DNA of 64,000 bases from positions 1 to 64,000 of the forward strand of contig CAMCQT010000005.1 of the NCBI GenBank assembly GCA_945877125.1, written 5' to 3'. Position numbers and translations under genes: made by a program. This DNA comes from Candidatus Brevifilum fermentans (GTDB lineage Bacteria; Chloroflexota; Anaerolineae; Anaerolineales; Villigracilaceae). The notes below the pieces were generated by a model that had not been told where the DNA came from, made no database searches, and saw only the letters and a program-made list of their open reading frames with translations. Below are positions 8,665-15,547 of this stretch, one piece after another (the stretch's first letter is position 1; each line of letters opens with the position of its first letter).

Positions 8665-8719
8665 GCAGACTTCAGTCCGCATTTTTTATTTCGCCAACTT
8701 TAAGCGGACTGAAGTCCGC
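8665..8719. repeat. inverted repeat with palindromic arms (GCGGACTGAAGTCCGC type)
   Basis: Arms 8665-8680 (GCAGACTTCAGTCCGC) and 8704-8719 (GCGGACTGAAGTCCGC) are complementary at 15 of 16 positions, with a 23-base loop. Each arm is itself nearly palindromic. It fills the gap between the VTT gene and the M20 peptidase. It looks like a REP-type intergenic element and may also end transcription of the VTT gene. Confidence 0.65.
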
Positions 8720-8732
8720 ATTCCTGGGTGGA

Positions 8733-9356
8733 TTATTTATAGAAACTCGCGATCCAGTCAATTGAATACGCGCCTGCGTACGCAAACATAGCCATTTTGA
8801 TAATTTGTCCCGCCCAGCAGAAAAGTAGAAATTTCCAAACCGGAATTTTGGCAACGCCGGCCGCAATTCCTGCCAGATCAAAAAATGGATTGGGAATGGC
8901 AGACAAGACCAGAATTGCCCACGCGCCATATTTTTGAACCCAGGGTAATACGCGATTGTAGGTTTTTGTATTTTCCACAATGGCTTGTCCGCTGAAACCT
9001 GCCAAATAGCCAGAGAGTTCGCCAATCGCACCGCCTGTCCCTGCGGCGAGTGCGACCAAAATGGGATTGAAAACATTTCCCATCGCAAACACCACTGCCA
9101 CGCCCGGCGCAGGAATGATGACGGTGGCATTCGCCATCAGCATCACCAGAAAAATTCCCGGGTAGCCGTACGCCGCAAACTCATCCACCCGCTCGCGGAT
9201 ACTGTAAATGTAGACCGTGATTCCGATCACAACAGCCAGCGCAAGGATGCGTAAAAGAACAACGCCAATCCCAGATTTTTTAGGATCTTGAATTGGCGTT
9301 GCTTCAATTACTGCGGCTTTTTCTTTTTGCCGTTTAGATTTCTTCGATGGTGACAC
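8733..9356 (-). CDS. VTT/SNARE-associated (DedA-like) membrane protein
   Basis: 207 residues with about five hydrophobic helices after a Lys-rich cytoplasmic N-terminus. The VTT core shows the usual re-entrant loops: [20 protein letters not shown] followed by [18 protein letters not shown], and later [19 protein letters not shown]. Members such as DedA/YqaA/TVP38 act in lipid transport or membrane homeostasis, probably as scramblases or transporters of polyprenyl phosphate or phospholipid. The gene begins 23 bases inside the end of the cyclophilin gene. The long overlap is accepted because no other Met occurs before the first helix. Confidence 0.85.
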   Translation of the reverse strand: MSPSKKSKRQKEKAAVIEATPIQDPKKSGIGVVLLRILALAVVIGITVYIYSIRERVDEFAAYGYPGIFLVMLMANATVIIPAPGVAVVFAMGNVFNPILVALAAGTGGAIGELSGYLAGFSGQAIVENTKTYNRVLPWVQKYGAWAILVLSAIPNPFFDLAGIAAGVAKIPVWKFLLFCWAGQIIKMAMFAYAGAYSIDWIASFYK

Positions 9357-9843
9357 GGATGATCTTCACCGCTGGCGCATTGACATTGCCCGGGTCACGC
9401 TCAGGAATGGACATCAAGACATCCAAGCCTTCCACGACCTGACCAAAGACCGTGTGCTTGCCATTCAAATGAGGCGTAGGTCCATGGGTGATGAAGAACT
9501 GCGAACCGTTGGTGCCGGGTCCCGCGTTTGCCATGGAGAGGATGCCTTGTTTGTCGTGCTTCAAGCTGGCGTTGAATTCATCGCCAAATTTGTAACCAGG
9601 ACCGCCGCGTCCGGTGCCGGTCGGGTCGCCGCCTTGCACCATAAAATTACCGATCACACGATGGAAAATAACACCATCGTAAAATCCTTCGCCAGCGAGG
9701 AATACGAAATTGTTCACGGTCATCGGGGTCTTGTCTGCGAATAATTCAATGACCATCGTGCCTTTGTCGGTTTCCATGTGCGCTTTGTACTGCTTCTTCG
9801 GGTCAATCTGCATTGCGGGTGGGGTACTCCACTGTTTTGCCAT
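9334..9843 (-). CDS. ppiB: peptidyl-prolyl cis-trans isomerase, cyclophilin type
   Basis: 169 residues forming one cyclophilin domain without a signal peptide, so a cytoplasmic protein-folding enzyme. Hallmarks are [21 protein letters not shown] (catalytic Arg and the substrate pocket), [20 protein letters not shown] and [23 protein letters not shown] lies seven bases before the ATG. It precedes the VTT protein, with overlap, and follows uridine kinase by 15 bases, so it probably lies in that transcript. Confidence 0.93.
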   Translation of the reverse strand: MAKQWSTPPAMQIDPKKQYKAHMETDKGTMVIELFADKTPMTVNNFVFLAGEGFYDGVIFHRVIGNFMVQGGDPTGTGRGGPGYKFGDEFNASLKHDKQGILSMANAGPGTNGSQFFITHGPTPHLNGKHTVFGQVVEGLDVLMSIPERDPGNVNAPAVKIIRVTIEEI

Positions 9844-9858
9844 TCTAAAATCTCCTTT

Positions 9859-10482
9859 TTATTTTAACAACGATTCTATTCTTGCCACTACCATATCCAG
9901 AGCGGCCACGTTATGTCCGCCTTCTGGGATAATCACATCTGCATACCGCTTGGACGGCTCAACGAATTCAAGGTGCATCGGGCGCACAGTCGCTTCGTAT
10001 TGTTTGATGACCGATTCAGTTGTGCGGCCGCGCTCGGTAATATCACGATGCAAGCGGCGGATTAAGCGCACATCTGCGTCTGCATCCACAAAAAGTTTTA
10101 CGTCAAACAACTTGCGTAACTCAGGCTCTACAAAGATCAACACGCCCTCCACGATAATTACCCCGCGCGGCGCCACGGTAAAAGTCTGGCGGGTGCGGCT
10201 ATCGGTGGCGAAATCGTAGATCGGGACCTCAACAGGCTGAAGGTTCCGCAAGGCTTCGACGTGCTTGATCAGCAATTCAGTTTCGAGGGAGTTTGGGTGG
10301 TCAAAGTTGACATCTCTGCGCAGAGTGGGCGGCAGTCCAGTTAGATCTTTGTAGTAGGAATCATGTTGAAGGTATGCAATTCTATCCGCCCCAACTCGAT
10401 TGAGAATCGCTTGCGCGACCGTTGTCTTGCCGGAACCTGATCCGCCGGCGATGCCGATGACCAAAGGAATGCTGTGACTCAT
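9859..10482 (-). CDS. udk: uridine kinase
   Basis: 207 residues, the family's usual length. The P-loop is GIAGGSGSGKTTVA (residues 9-22). HDSYYKD and FDHPNSLETELLIKH are the uridine-binding segments, and RRLHRDITERGRT is the lid. It phosphorylates uridine and cytidine with ATP or GTP in pyrimidine salvage. It has no Shine-Dalgarno sequence. Instead a minus-strand TATAAT (10490-10495) ends seven bases before the ATG, which predicts a leaderless mRNA. It is the first gene of a run with the cyclophilin and VTT genes. Confidence 0.95.
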   Translation of the reverse strand: MSHSIPLVIGIAGGSGSGKTTVAQAILNRVGADRIAYLQHDSYYKDLTGLPPTLRRDVNFDHPNSLETELLIKHVEALRNLQPVEVPIYDFATDSRTRQTFTVAPRGVIIVEGVLIFVEPELRKLFDVKLFVDADADVRLIRRLHRDITERGRTTESVIKQYEATVRPMHLEFVEPSKRYADVIIPEGGHNVAALDMVVARIESLLK

Positions 10483-10489
10483 ATTTCCG

Positions 10490-10495
10490 ATTATA
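10490..10495 (-). promoter_or_regulatory. -10 element giving a leaderless udk transcript
   Basis: Minus-strand TATAAT with exactly seven bases between it and the udk ATG at 10482, so the predicted start of transcription is the A of ATG. No ribosome-binding site is present between them. Confidence 0.55.
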
Positions 10496-10513
10496 GCCCA
10501 TGACAGATAAAAC

Positions 10514-10535
10514 GGCTCCGAGCGAACCCGGAGCC
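10514..10535 (-). terminator. intrinsic terminator after the thioredoxin gene
   Basis: The perfect stem GGCTCCG/CGGAGCC (10514-10520 with 10529-10535) has T-rich flanks on both strands. On the minus strand it follows the end of the thioredoxin gene by 21 bases and separates it from udk. Confidence 0.8.
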
Positions 10536-10556
10536 TGTTTTGTTTTCAATGAGCAT

Positions 10557-11057
10557 TTAACTACGCTTGAACATTCCCGTCACTGCTCTCCAAATGGGGC
10601 AGCGGTCATAAATCCCCATAAATGCAAGCACGCCACCGATACCGGCCACAATCCAATTACCAGTCGAGATGCCGACCATTACAAATAATGCGCCTCCCCC
10701 GAGCCGCAACATGCGGTCAAATTGGGTCAGCGGAACTTTTACTTCCTTGCCTTCCGACAGGGCTTCAAACATGGCGCGATAATTTGCTTCGTTCTGTGCG
10801 CCAGTCACCCGCCCCACTTCTTTTCCGTCACGCAAGGTGATTACGGTTGGAATGCCAAAGACACGATATTGTTCAAGTACCTCGCGTGAGTCATCCGCAT
10901 TGATCGGCATGAACTCTACTTTTTCGGCGTATTCTTTGCCCAGTTTTTCGAGGATGGGTTTTGTCATCATGCACGGCCCACACCAGGTTGCCCAAAAATC
11001 AATGATGACGGGTTTGTTTGATTCTGAAATTTTTTGTTGAAATTCTAATTTATTCAT
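10557..11057 (-). CDS. thioredoxin fused to a DUF2892 membrane domain
   Basis: 166 residues. The N-terminal ~105 residues are a thioredoxin fold with the redox motif WATWCGPCMM and the cis-Pro loop FGIPTVITL. After a short linker comes a DUF2892-type hairpin of two membrane helices (QFDRMLRLGGGALFVMVGI, then GNWIVAGIGGVLAFMGI), closing with the family's YDRCPIWRA. The thioredoxin faces the cytoplasm if the usual positive-inside rule holds. DUF2892 helices also follow rhodanese domains in YgaP, a sulfur-handling protein, so a role in membrane-side thiol or persulfide reduction is plausible (inference). It lies downstream of a second DUF2892 gene and a Crp/Fnr regulator, with a GNRA-capped hairpin just before its start. 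Confidence 0.85.
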   Translation of the reverse strand: MNKLEFQQKISESNKPVIIDFWATWCGPCMMTKPILEKLGKEYAEKVEFMPINADDSREVLEQYRVFGIPTVITLRDGKEVGRVTGAQNEANYRAMFEALSEGKEVKVPLTQFDRMLRLGGGALFVMVGISTGNWIVAGIGGVLAFMGIYDRCPIWRAVTGMFKRS

Positions 11058-11070
11058 GGTTGATAATTTT

Positions 11071-11096
11071 AGAGCGGACGATTTCTCGTCCGCTCT
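11071..11096 (-). other. GNRA-capped RNA hairpin upstream of the thioredoxin start
   Basis: On the minus strand a perfect 11-bp stem, AGAGCGGACGA with its complement, is closed by GAAA, a GNRA tetraloop. It sits in the 51-base gap between the DUF2892 gene and the thioredoxin-DUF2892 gene. There is no T run after it, so it is more likely an mRNA stability or processing element than a terminator. Confidence 0.6.
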
Positions 11097-11108
11097 GTTG
11101 GTTGTCTG

Positions 11109-11306
11109 CTATTTATTGGTATTTATTTTGAAGGGTAAATACAGCGGGCAGAAGGCGACCACCGAGGTGAGTAGGAATACTGCGCCGAGAACAACGAGCA
11201 CAATGCCTGGGATGCCGACGACGATTTTGCCTGCGAATAAACCGATGAATAGAGCGGCGACCACGACACGAATGATACGATCAGTATTGGACATATTGCG
11301 TTTCAT
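11109..11306 (-). CDS. DUF2892 small membrane protein
   Basis: A 65-residue two-helix membrane protein. The N-terminal MKRNMSNTDRIIRVVVAALF and the closing FCPLYLPF are typical of stand-alone DUF2892 proteins. The ATG at 11306 is used because TCTCC on the plus strand (a GGAGA ribosome site at 11316-11320) lies nine bases upstream; an upstream in-frame start at 11342 has no such site. The gene lies between the Crp/Fnr regulator and the thioredoxin-DUF2892 fusion, so two DUF2892 membrane hairpins are made together. A palindromic operator candidate is 63 bases upstream. Function unknown. Confidence 0.8.
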   Translation of the reverse strand: MKRNMSNTDRIIRVVVAALFIGLFAGKIVVGIPGIVLVVLGAVFLLTSVVAFCPLYLPFKINTNK

Positions 11307-11368
11307 AATAATAAATCTCCTTTGGTTAGTTTGATGCACCAAGTATATGAAAGGTTACATATTTTGTC

Positions 11369-11383
11369 TGTGACAAAGTCACA
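11369..11383. promoter_or_regulatory. Crp/Fnr-type operator candidate
   Basis: TGTGACAAAGTCACA is a palindrome of TGTGA and TCACA half-sites with a five-base centre. It overlaps the last codon and stop of the Crp/Fnr regulator gene and lies 63-77 bases upstream of the DUF2892 start. This is where an activator of the Crp/Fnr family would bind relative to a minus-strand promoter. Regulation by the adjacent regulator is an inference from position and motif. Confidence 0.55.
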
Positions 11384-12053
11384 CAAGCGAACGGGATTCC
11401 AACAGCTCAAAATCCAGAACTTCGACCACGCCCCGCCCCGAGCGGATACTGCCCTCGCTGACGAAATCCTCGATCAGCCGGCTGACGACCTCGCGCGAAC
11501 TGCCCAACTCGGCGGCAATCTCCTGGTGGGTGATCCGCAATGGATTTTGAATTTTGCCTTGCGTCAAAAGCAACGAAGCCACGCGGCTGTCCATGCGGCG
11601 AAAGGCTACCTCATCCACGATTGCCATCACCGTTGAGAGTCTTTGCGAAAACAGATCGAAGACAAAGTCGCGCCATAAGTCGTAGCGCCGCACCCAATCG
11701 CGGAAGATGTCCGCGGGAATCATCACTGCCTCTGCGTCTTGCTCGACTGTTGCAATGGCAGGAAATGTCTTCTGACTCAAAATGGCGTTAGCCGTCAGGA
11801 TGCAGGACGCGCCATTCCCGAAACGATAAAGTGTAATTTCACGTCCGGTCTCGCCGACCTTGTAAACGCGCACCACGCCCGAAATCAACAATGCAATTGC
11901 TTCCACCCGATCCCCCTCGAGGAAAACGTCACGACCGGCGGGGATGCGCGCGAAAAAAGCCGCCTGCTGAAACTCACGCACGAATGCCGCATCTGCCTGT
12001 TGGAGAAGGGGCAGAGATTGCGCAATGCGCTCAAATTGAGATAGGTCAATCAT
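11379..12053 (-). CDS. Crp/Fnr family transcriptional regulator
   Basis: 224 residues. An N-terminal cyclic-nucleotide-binding-like beta roll (residues ~15-130, with AGRDVFLEGDRVEAIALLISG) is followed by the dimer helix and a Crp-type winged helix (ITHQEIAAELGSSREVVSRL, the recognition helix containing SSREVVSR). No Cys cluster for an Fnr iron-sulfur centre is seen, so the signal could be a nucleotide, a redox event or another small ligand. It is followed directly by the DUF2892 and thioredoxin genes, and a matching palindrome lies at its 3' end. It starts 19 bases after the DegV gene ends, with no ribosome site. Confidence 0.9.
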   Translation of the reverse strand: MIDLSQFERIAQSLPLLQQADAAFVREFQQAAFFARIPAGRDVFLEGDRVEAIALLISGVVRVYKVGETGREITLYRFGNGASCILTANAILSQKTFPAIATVEQDAEAVMIPADIFRDWVRRYDLWRDFVFDLFSQRLSTVMAIVDEVAFRRMDSRVASLLLTQGKIQNPLRITHQEIAAELGSSREVVSRLIEDFVSEGSIRSGRGVVEVLDFELLESRSLV

Positions 12054-12071
12054 GGGTTATTTGCGAGTGGG

Positions 12072-12923
12072 CTACTCAAAACTATAAGCAAGACCTACTG
12101 TTCCCGGCCCGGTATGTGACCCAACCACTGGGCTGACCTCTGTAAAGATGGTCTCGATTGGGTTGAGTTGTTGTGCGGCGCGATCAAGTAGAGCCTTCGC
12201 ATCTTTGCTTGCATTTGCATGTAATGTCGCAAGACGAATATTTGACTTGCCAGTTACTTTCTCGGCAACCAATTCAATGAGACGGTTATGCGCTTTTGAT
12301 TTGGTGCGGATCCGTTCCACAGCTTCCACTTTGCCTTCTTCCAAAGCCAGGATCGGTTTCAGGTTTAGCACCGAGCCGATGAAGCGCTGCGCCCCGCCAA
12401 TCCGTCCGCCGCGATGTAGAAATTCAAGCGTATCCACCGCGAAGAAAAGCCCGGAATTCTGGCGTGTCTTTTCAGCAACAGCCAAACACTCGCTTAAACT
12501 AGCTCCACTTTCTGCGGCGCGTGCGGCGGCCAGCACGATCAAACCTAAACTCATCGAAGTAGCGAAACTATCCACGATGGTCACTTTTTCAGCCGCAGTT
12601 CCCATCATTCCTTTTCCTTGTGTAGCCGATTGCAGAGTGCCCGAAAGTTTCGAGGAAATAAACACTCCGATGACCTCATACCCCTCATCTACAAGATTTT
12701 GAAATGTAGCCTGCATGGTTACGAGAGAAACTTGAGAGGTTGTCGGCATCGTTTTTGAAGTTTTCAGGCGGGTATAAAATTCAGTAGGCTGAATATCCAC
12801 GCCATCATGATATGTTTCCTCGTTCCAGATTAAAACCTGCGGGGTCACTGTAATATTATGTTGTTTAATAAGTTCTACGGGCAAAAAAGAAGTGCTATCT
12901 GTAACAATTGCAATTTTGGACAT
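12072..12923 (-). CDS. DegV family fatty-acid-binding protein
   Basis: 283 residues, the usual family length. Signatures: IVTDSTSFLP at the start, SKTMPTTSQVS (phosphate/carboxylate loop), VTIVDSFATSMSLGLIV, and a closing SHTGPGTVGLAYS. Homologues (FakB) bind a fatty acid and present it to the kinase FakA. FakA is not seen nearby, so the partner must be encoded elsewhere or the role may differ. A GGAG ribosome site precedes the ATG. The gene is divergent from the mreB cluster. Confidence 0.9.
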   Translation of the reverse strand: MSKIAIVTDSTSFLPVELIKQHNITVTPQVLIWNEETYHDGVDIQPTEFYTRLKTSKTMPTTSQVSLVTMQATFQNLVDEGYEVIGVFISSKLSGTLQSATQGKGMMGTAAEKVTIVDSFATSMSLGLIVLAAARAAESGASLSECLAVAEKTRQNSGLFFAVDTLEFLHRGGRIGGAQRFIGSVLNLKPILALEEGKVEAVERIRTKSKAHNRLIELVAEKVTGKSNIRLATLHANASKDAKALLDRAAQQLNPIETIFTEVSPVVGSHTGPGTVGLAYSFE

Positions 12924-13010
12924 GTTTTTCTCCAGGTTGGTTTTCGGATAACAGCCGCAATTTTACCCCAGTAAGGGACTGCTCATCTAAAAATCGGTTT
13001 TCAATGCTCA

Positions 13011-13019
13011 TGGTATAAT
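13011..13019 (+). promoter_or_regulatory. extended -10 promoter of the mre-min cluster
   Basis: TGGTATAAT: a perfect TATAAT (13014-13019) with the upstream TG of an extended -10. The predicted transcript starts near 13026, leaving a leader of about 54 bases before mreB. No -35 hexamer is evident. Confidence 0.55.
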
Positions 13020-13079
13020 TTTGCCCGAACTTCATGAATATGCAAATAAATATGCAAAGACTTTCCTTAGGAGCTTATT

Positions 13080-14153
13080 TTGGCCTTCAACCCTATTAAC
13101 TGGCTGCTAGGCCTTTTCTCTCTTGATATAGCCATAGACCTTGGCACTGCGAACACGCTCGTTCACGTTCGCGGTAAGGGCATTGTTATTAACGAGCCGT
13201 CGTGGGTTACTGTTGACAAGAAATTGCGGCAACCTCTGGCAATCGGTCTCGAAGCCAAAGAAATGGTCGGACGTACACCCAGCAATGTCGTGGTGGTGCG
13301 TCCTATTCGCGATGGCGTAATTGCTGAGTTTGACGTCACCCAGGTAATGCTTGAATATTTCATCGGCAAAGTCCACGAACAAAGTATGGTTCCATTGCCG
13401 CGTCCGCGTGTCATCGTAGGTCTGCCCACAGGTGTAACGGAAGTGGAGAAGCGCGCAGTCTACGATGCTGTGATGGCTTCCGGCGCGCGCCAGGCGATGT
13501 TGATCGAAGAACCGATCGCGGCTGCGCTGGGAGCGGGTCTGCCCATCGGAGAGATTCGCGGCTCGATGGTGGTAGACATCGGCGGTGGCACCACCGAAGT
13601 GGCTGTGCTATCCATGAGCGGCGTTGTCGCTTCGCGTTCTTTGCGCGTCGCCGGCGATGAAATGGATCAGGACGTCGTCCAATATCTTCGCAACAAATAC
13701 AACCTGCTGATCGGCGAAGGCAACGCAGAACAAGTCAAATGGCAGATCGGTTCAGCCTATCCATTGCAACCTGAAAAAACGATGGAAGTGCGCGGGCGTA
13801 ATCTTGTCACCGGCTTGCCTGAAACCATTGAGGTTTCATCCATTGAAATCCGTGAAGCCCTTTCTGGTTCTGTGCAAGTAATCATTGACACCGTCCGCGA
13901 TGCGCTTGACGAAATTCCGCCAGAGATCGTAGCCGACTTGATGGATATTGGTATTTGTCTGGCGGGTGGCGGCGCACTCTTGCAGGGATTGGCGGAACGC
14001 CTCACTGATGAATTAAAACTACGCGTCTGGGTGGCTGAAGACCCGCTTACCTGCGTCGCGCGCGGCGCGGCCATGATCTTCGAAGAGTTCGATGTCCTTG
14101 GGCGTTATTTAGTTGGCTTGGAGCGTGGTAGCACGCGCCACATCATTGGATAA
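13080..14153 (+). CDS. mreB: rod-shape-determining protein MreB
   Basis: 357 residues; a bacterial actin homologue that polymerises under the membrane and guides lateral wall synthesis. ATP-site motifs are present: IDLGTANTLVHV (phosphate 1), VVDIGGGTTEVAVLS (phosphate 2) and GICLAGGGALLQGL (adenosine). The start is TTG at 13080, with AGGAG at 13069-13073 six bases upstream; the sequence then reads MAFNPINWLLGLF, whose hydrophobic turn is the usual N-terminal membrane anchor. It is the first gene of a plus-strand run mreB-mreC-mreD-mrdA followed by min genes and rodA. Confidence 0.97.
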   Translation: MAFNPINWLLGLFSLDIAIDLGTANTLVHVRGKGIVINEPSWVTVDKKLRQPLAIGLEAKEMVGRTPSNVVVVRPIRDGVIAEFDVTQVMLEYFIGKVHEQSMVPLPRPRVIVGLPTGVTEVEKRAVYDAVMASGARQAMLIEEPIAAALGAGLPIGEIRGSMVVDIGGGTTEVAVLSMSGVVASRSLRVAGDEMDQDVVQYLRNKYNLLIGEGNAEQVKWQIGSAYPLQPEKTMEVRGRNLVTGLPETIEVSSIEIREALSGSVQVIIDTVRDALDEIPPEIVADLMDIGICLAGGGALLQGLAERLTDELKLRVWVAEDPLTCVARGAAMIFEEFDVLGRYLVGLERGSTRHIIG

Positions 14154-14163
14154 TTGCAAACCT

Positions 14164-14181
14164 GACAGGATAAGTCCTGTC
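14164..14181 (+). other. hairpin between mreB and mreC
   Basis: The stem GACAGGA/TCCTGTC has a four-base loop and is followed by GGATTTTAT. It could be a weak attenuator or an mRNA-stabilising hairpin that sets a lower level of MreC than MreB. The T run is poor, so full termination is unlikely. Confidence 0.45.
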
Positions 14182-14195
14182 GGATTTTATAAAAT

Positions 14196-15020
14196 ATGAA
14201 CTCCCGTTCTTTACAAACAACGATTGTCTTTCTTGTCATAGGTGGGATTCTCGCCCTGGCCCTCGGTGGCTTTTTTGGCTCCGCTTCCAGGCAATTCAGT
14301 TCTGTGCTGGTTGAACTTCAAACATGGGTCTCTTCCCGTTATCTTGGTATTCAGGATTTTGTTACCGCACCGCGTGATATTGTCTCTTTGCGCGCGCGCA
14401 ACGTTGAGCTTGAAGCCCAGGTATCTCAGCTACAGACGCAAGTGATCGAATTACAGCAACGCGTTAACGAGACTGAAATTCTAGCGGCATTGGTCGATTT
14501 TTCCCGCTCAAACCCCGAAAGCACATACAAAGCCGCGTCTGTCATCGGACGTGACCCCAGCCCATTTTTGCATTACATCATTATTAATCGCGGCTCAAAC
14601 GACGATATTCGACGGGGTATGCCGGTCGTGACAAATCAAGGTTTGGTTGGCCGCATAGATGCAGTCATTGCAGATGCCGCGCGCGTGCAACTCATCACCG
14701 ACCCGGCATCTTCCATTAATGTTTATTTGCAAAATGCAGAGACAGATGCGGTTTTATTCGGGTCTGTTACTGGCGATGTGTCTTTGGATATGATCTCGCA
14801 AGACAGTTCGGTGGAGCCTGGCGATCTCATTTTGACCTCAGGTTTGGGCGGCGGCTATCCATCTGACCTCATCATTGGGCAGGTTGTTACGATGCGTTCC
14901 CTTGAATTTGAATTATTCCAACAGGCAACCGTCCAGCCCGCAGTAGATTTCACCCGTCTGGACATTGTCCTTGTCATTACCAATTTCCGGCCTGTGGATA
15001 TTACTCCACTCGTGCCGTAA
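14196..15020 (+). CDS. mreC: rod shape-determining protein MreC
   Basis: 274 residues: a cytoplasmic N-terminus, one membrane helix (TTIVFLVIGGILALALGG), then a coiled coil (about residues 65-95, LRARNVELEAQVSQLQTQV) and an extracytoplasmic double beta-barrel with VIGRDPSPFLHYIIINRGS and the conserved GLVGRI and DLILTSGLGGGYPSDL segments. MreC links MreB to PBP2 and RodA in the elongasome. It starts 42 bases after mreB, with no good ribosome site seen. mreD follows 26 bases later. Confidence 0.95.
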   Translation: MNSRSLQTTIVFLVIGGILALALGGFFGSASRQFSSVLVELQTWVSSRYLGIQDFVTAPRDIVSLRARNVELEAQVSQLQTQVIELQQRVNETEILAALVDFSRSNPESTYKAASVIGRDPSPFLHYIIINRGSNDDIRRGMPVVTNQGLVGRIDAVIADAARVQLITDPASSINVYLQNAETDAVLFGSVTGDVSLDMISQDSSVEPGDLILTSGLGGGYPSDLIIGQVVTMRSLEFELFQQATVQPAVDFTRLDIVLVITNFRPVDITPLVP

Positions 15021-15046
15021 TTTTCTTCCCCCACATCTTATTAAAC

Positions 15047-15547
15047 ATGCGAAACATTGTTGCATTCCCTTTGCTTCTGCTGGCGGTCATCCTTCAATCC
15101 TCTGTGGTTAGTCAGGTTAAACTACTTTCTGGCTATGCTGATTTGCCATTGCTTATTCTAGGCGCCTGGGCATTGCAGAAACGCGTAAAATCTGCATGGC
15201 ATTGGGCGGCGCTCGGCTGCCTCATGATTGGATTTGTTTCAGCCATGCCCTGGCCGGTTTTGGTTCTGAATTATTTGGCTGTTGTTTTTATAGCGCAAAC
15301 TTTACAACGCCGAGTATGGCAGGCTCCATTGTTGGCGATGTTTAGCATTGCCTTTATGGGTACTCTGCTGTTAAACTTTTTATCCTATGTTGTTTTGAGC
15401 GTTTTAGGCACCTCTTTTGTTTTTGCTGATGTGATAGGATTAATAACCCTGCCGAGTTTATTACTTAATATGTTGTTCTCGATTCCGGTTTACACCTTCA
15501 TGCGCGATCTTGCGCGCTGGGTTTATCCTACTGAGGAGTACGAATGA
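15047..15547 (+). CDS. mreD: rod shape-determining protein MreD
   Basis: 166 residues, nearly all hydrophobic, with about five membrane helices. Sequence conservation in MreD is low; the call rests on size, topology and position between mreC and the PBP2 gene, plus the N-terminal LLAVILQSSVVSQVKLLSGY pattern usual for the family. It is the integral membrane partner of MreC in the elongasome. Its stop overlaps the start of mrdA (ATGA at 15544-15547), so the two are translationally coupled. Confidence 0.88.
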   Translation: MRNIVAFPLLLLAVILQSSVVSQVKLLSGYADLPLLILGAWALQKRVKSAWHWAALGCLMIGFVSAMPWPVLVLNYLAVVFIAQTLQRRVWQAPLLAMFSIAFMGTLLLNFLSYVVLSVLGTSFVFADVIGLITLPSLLLNMLFSIPVYTFMRDLARWVYPTEEYE

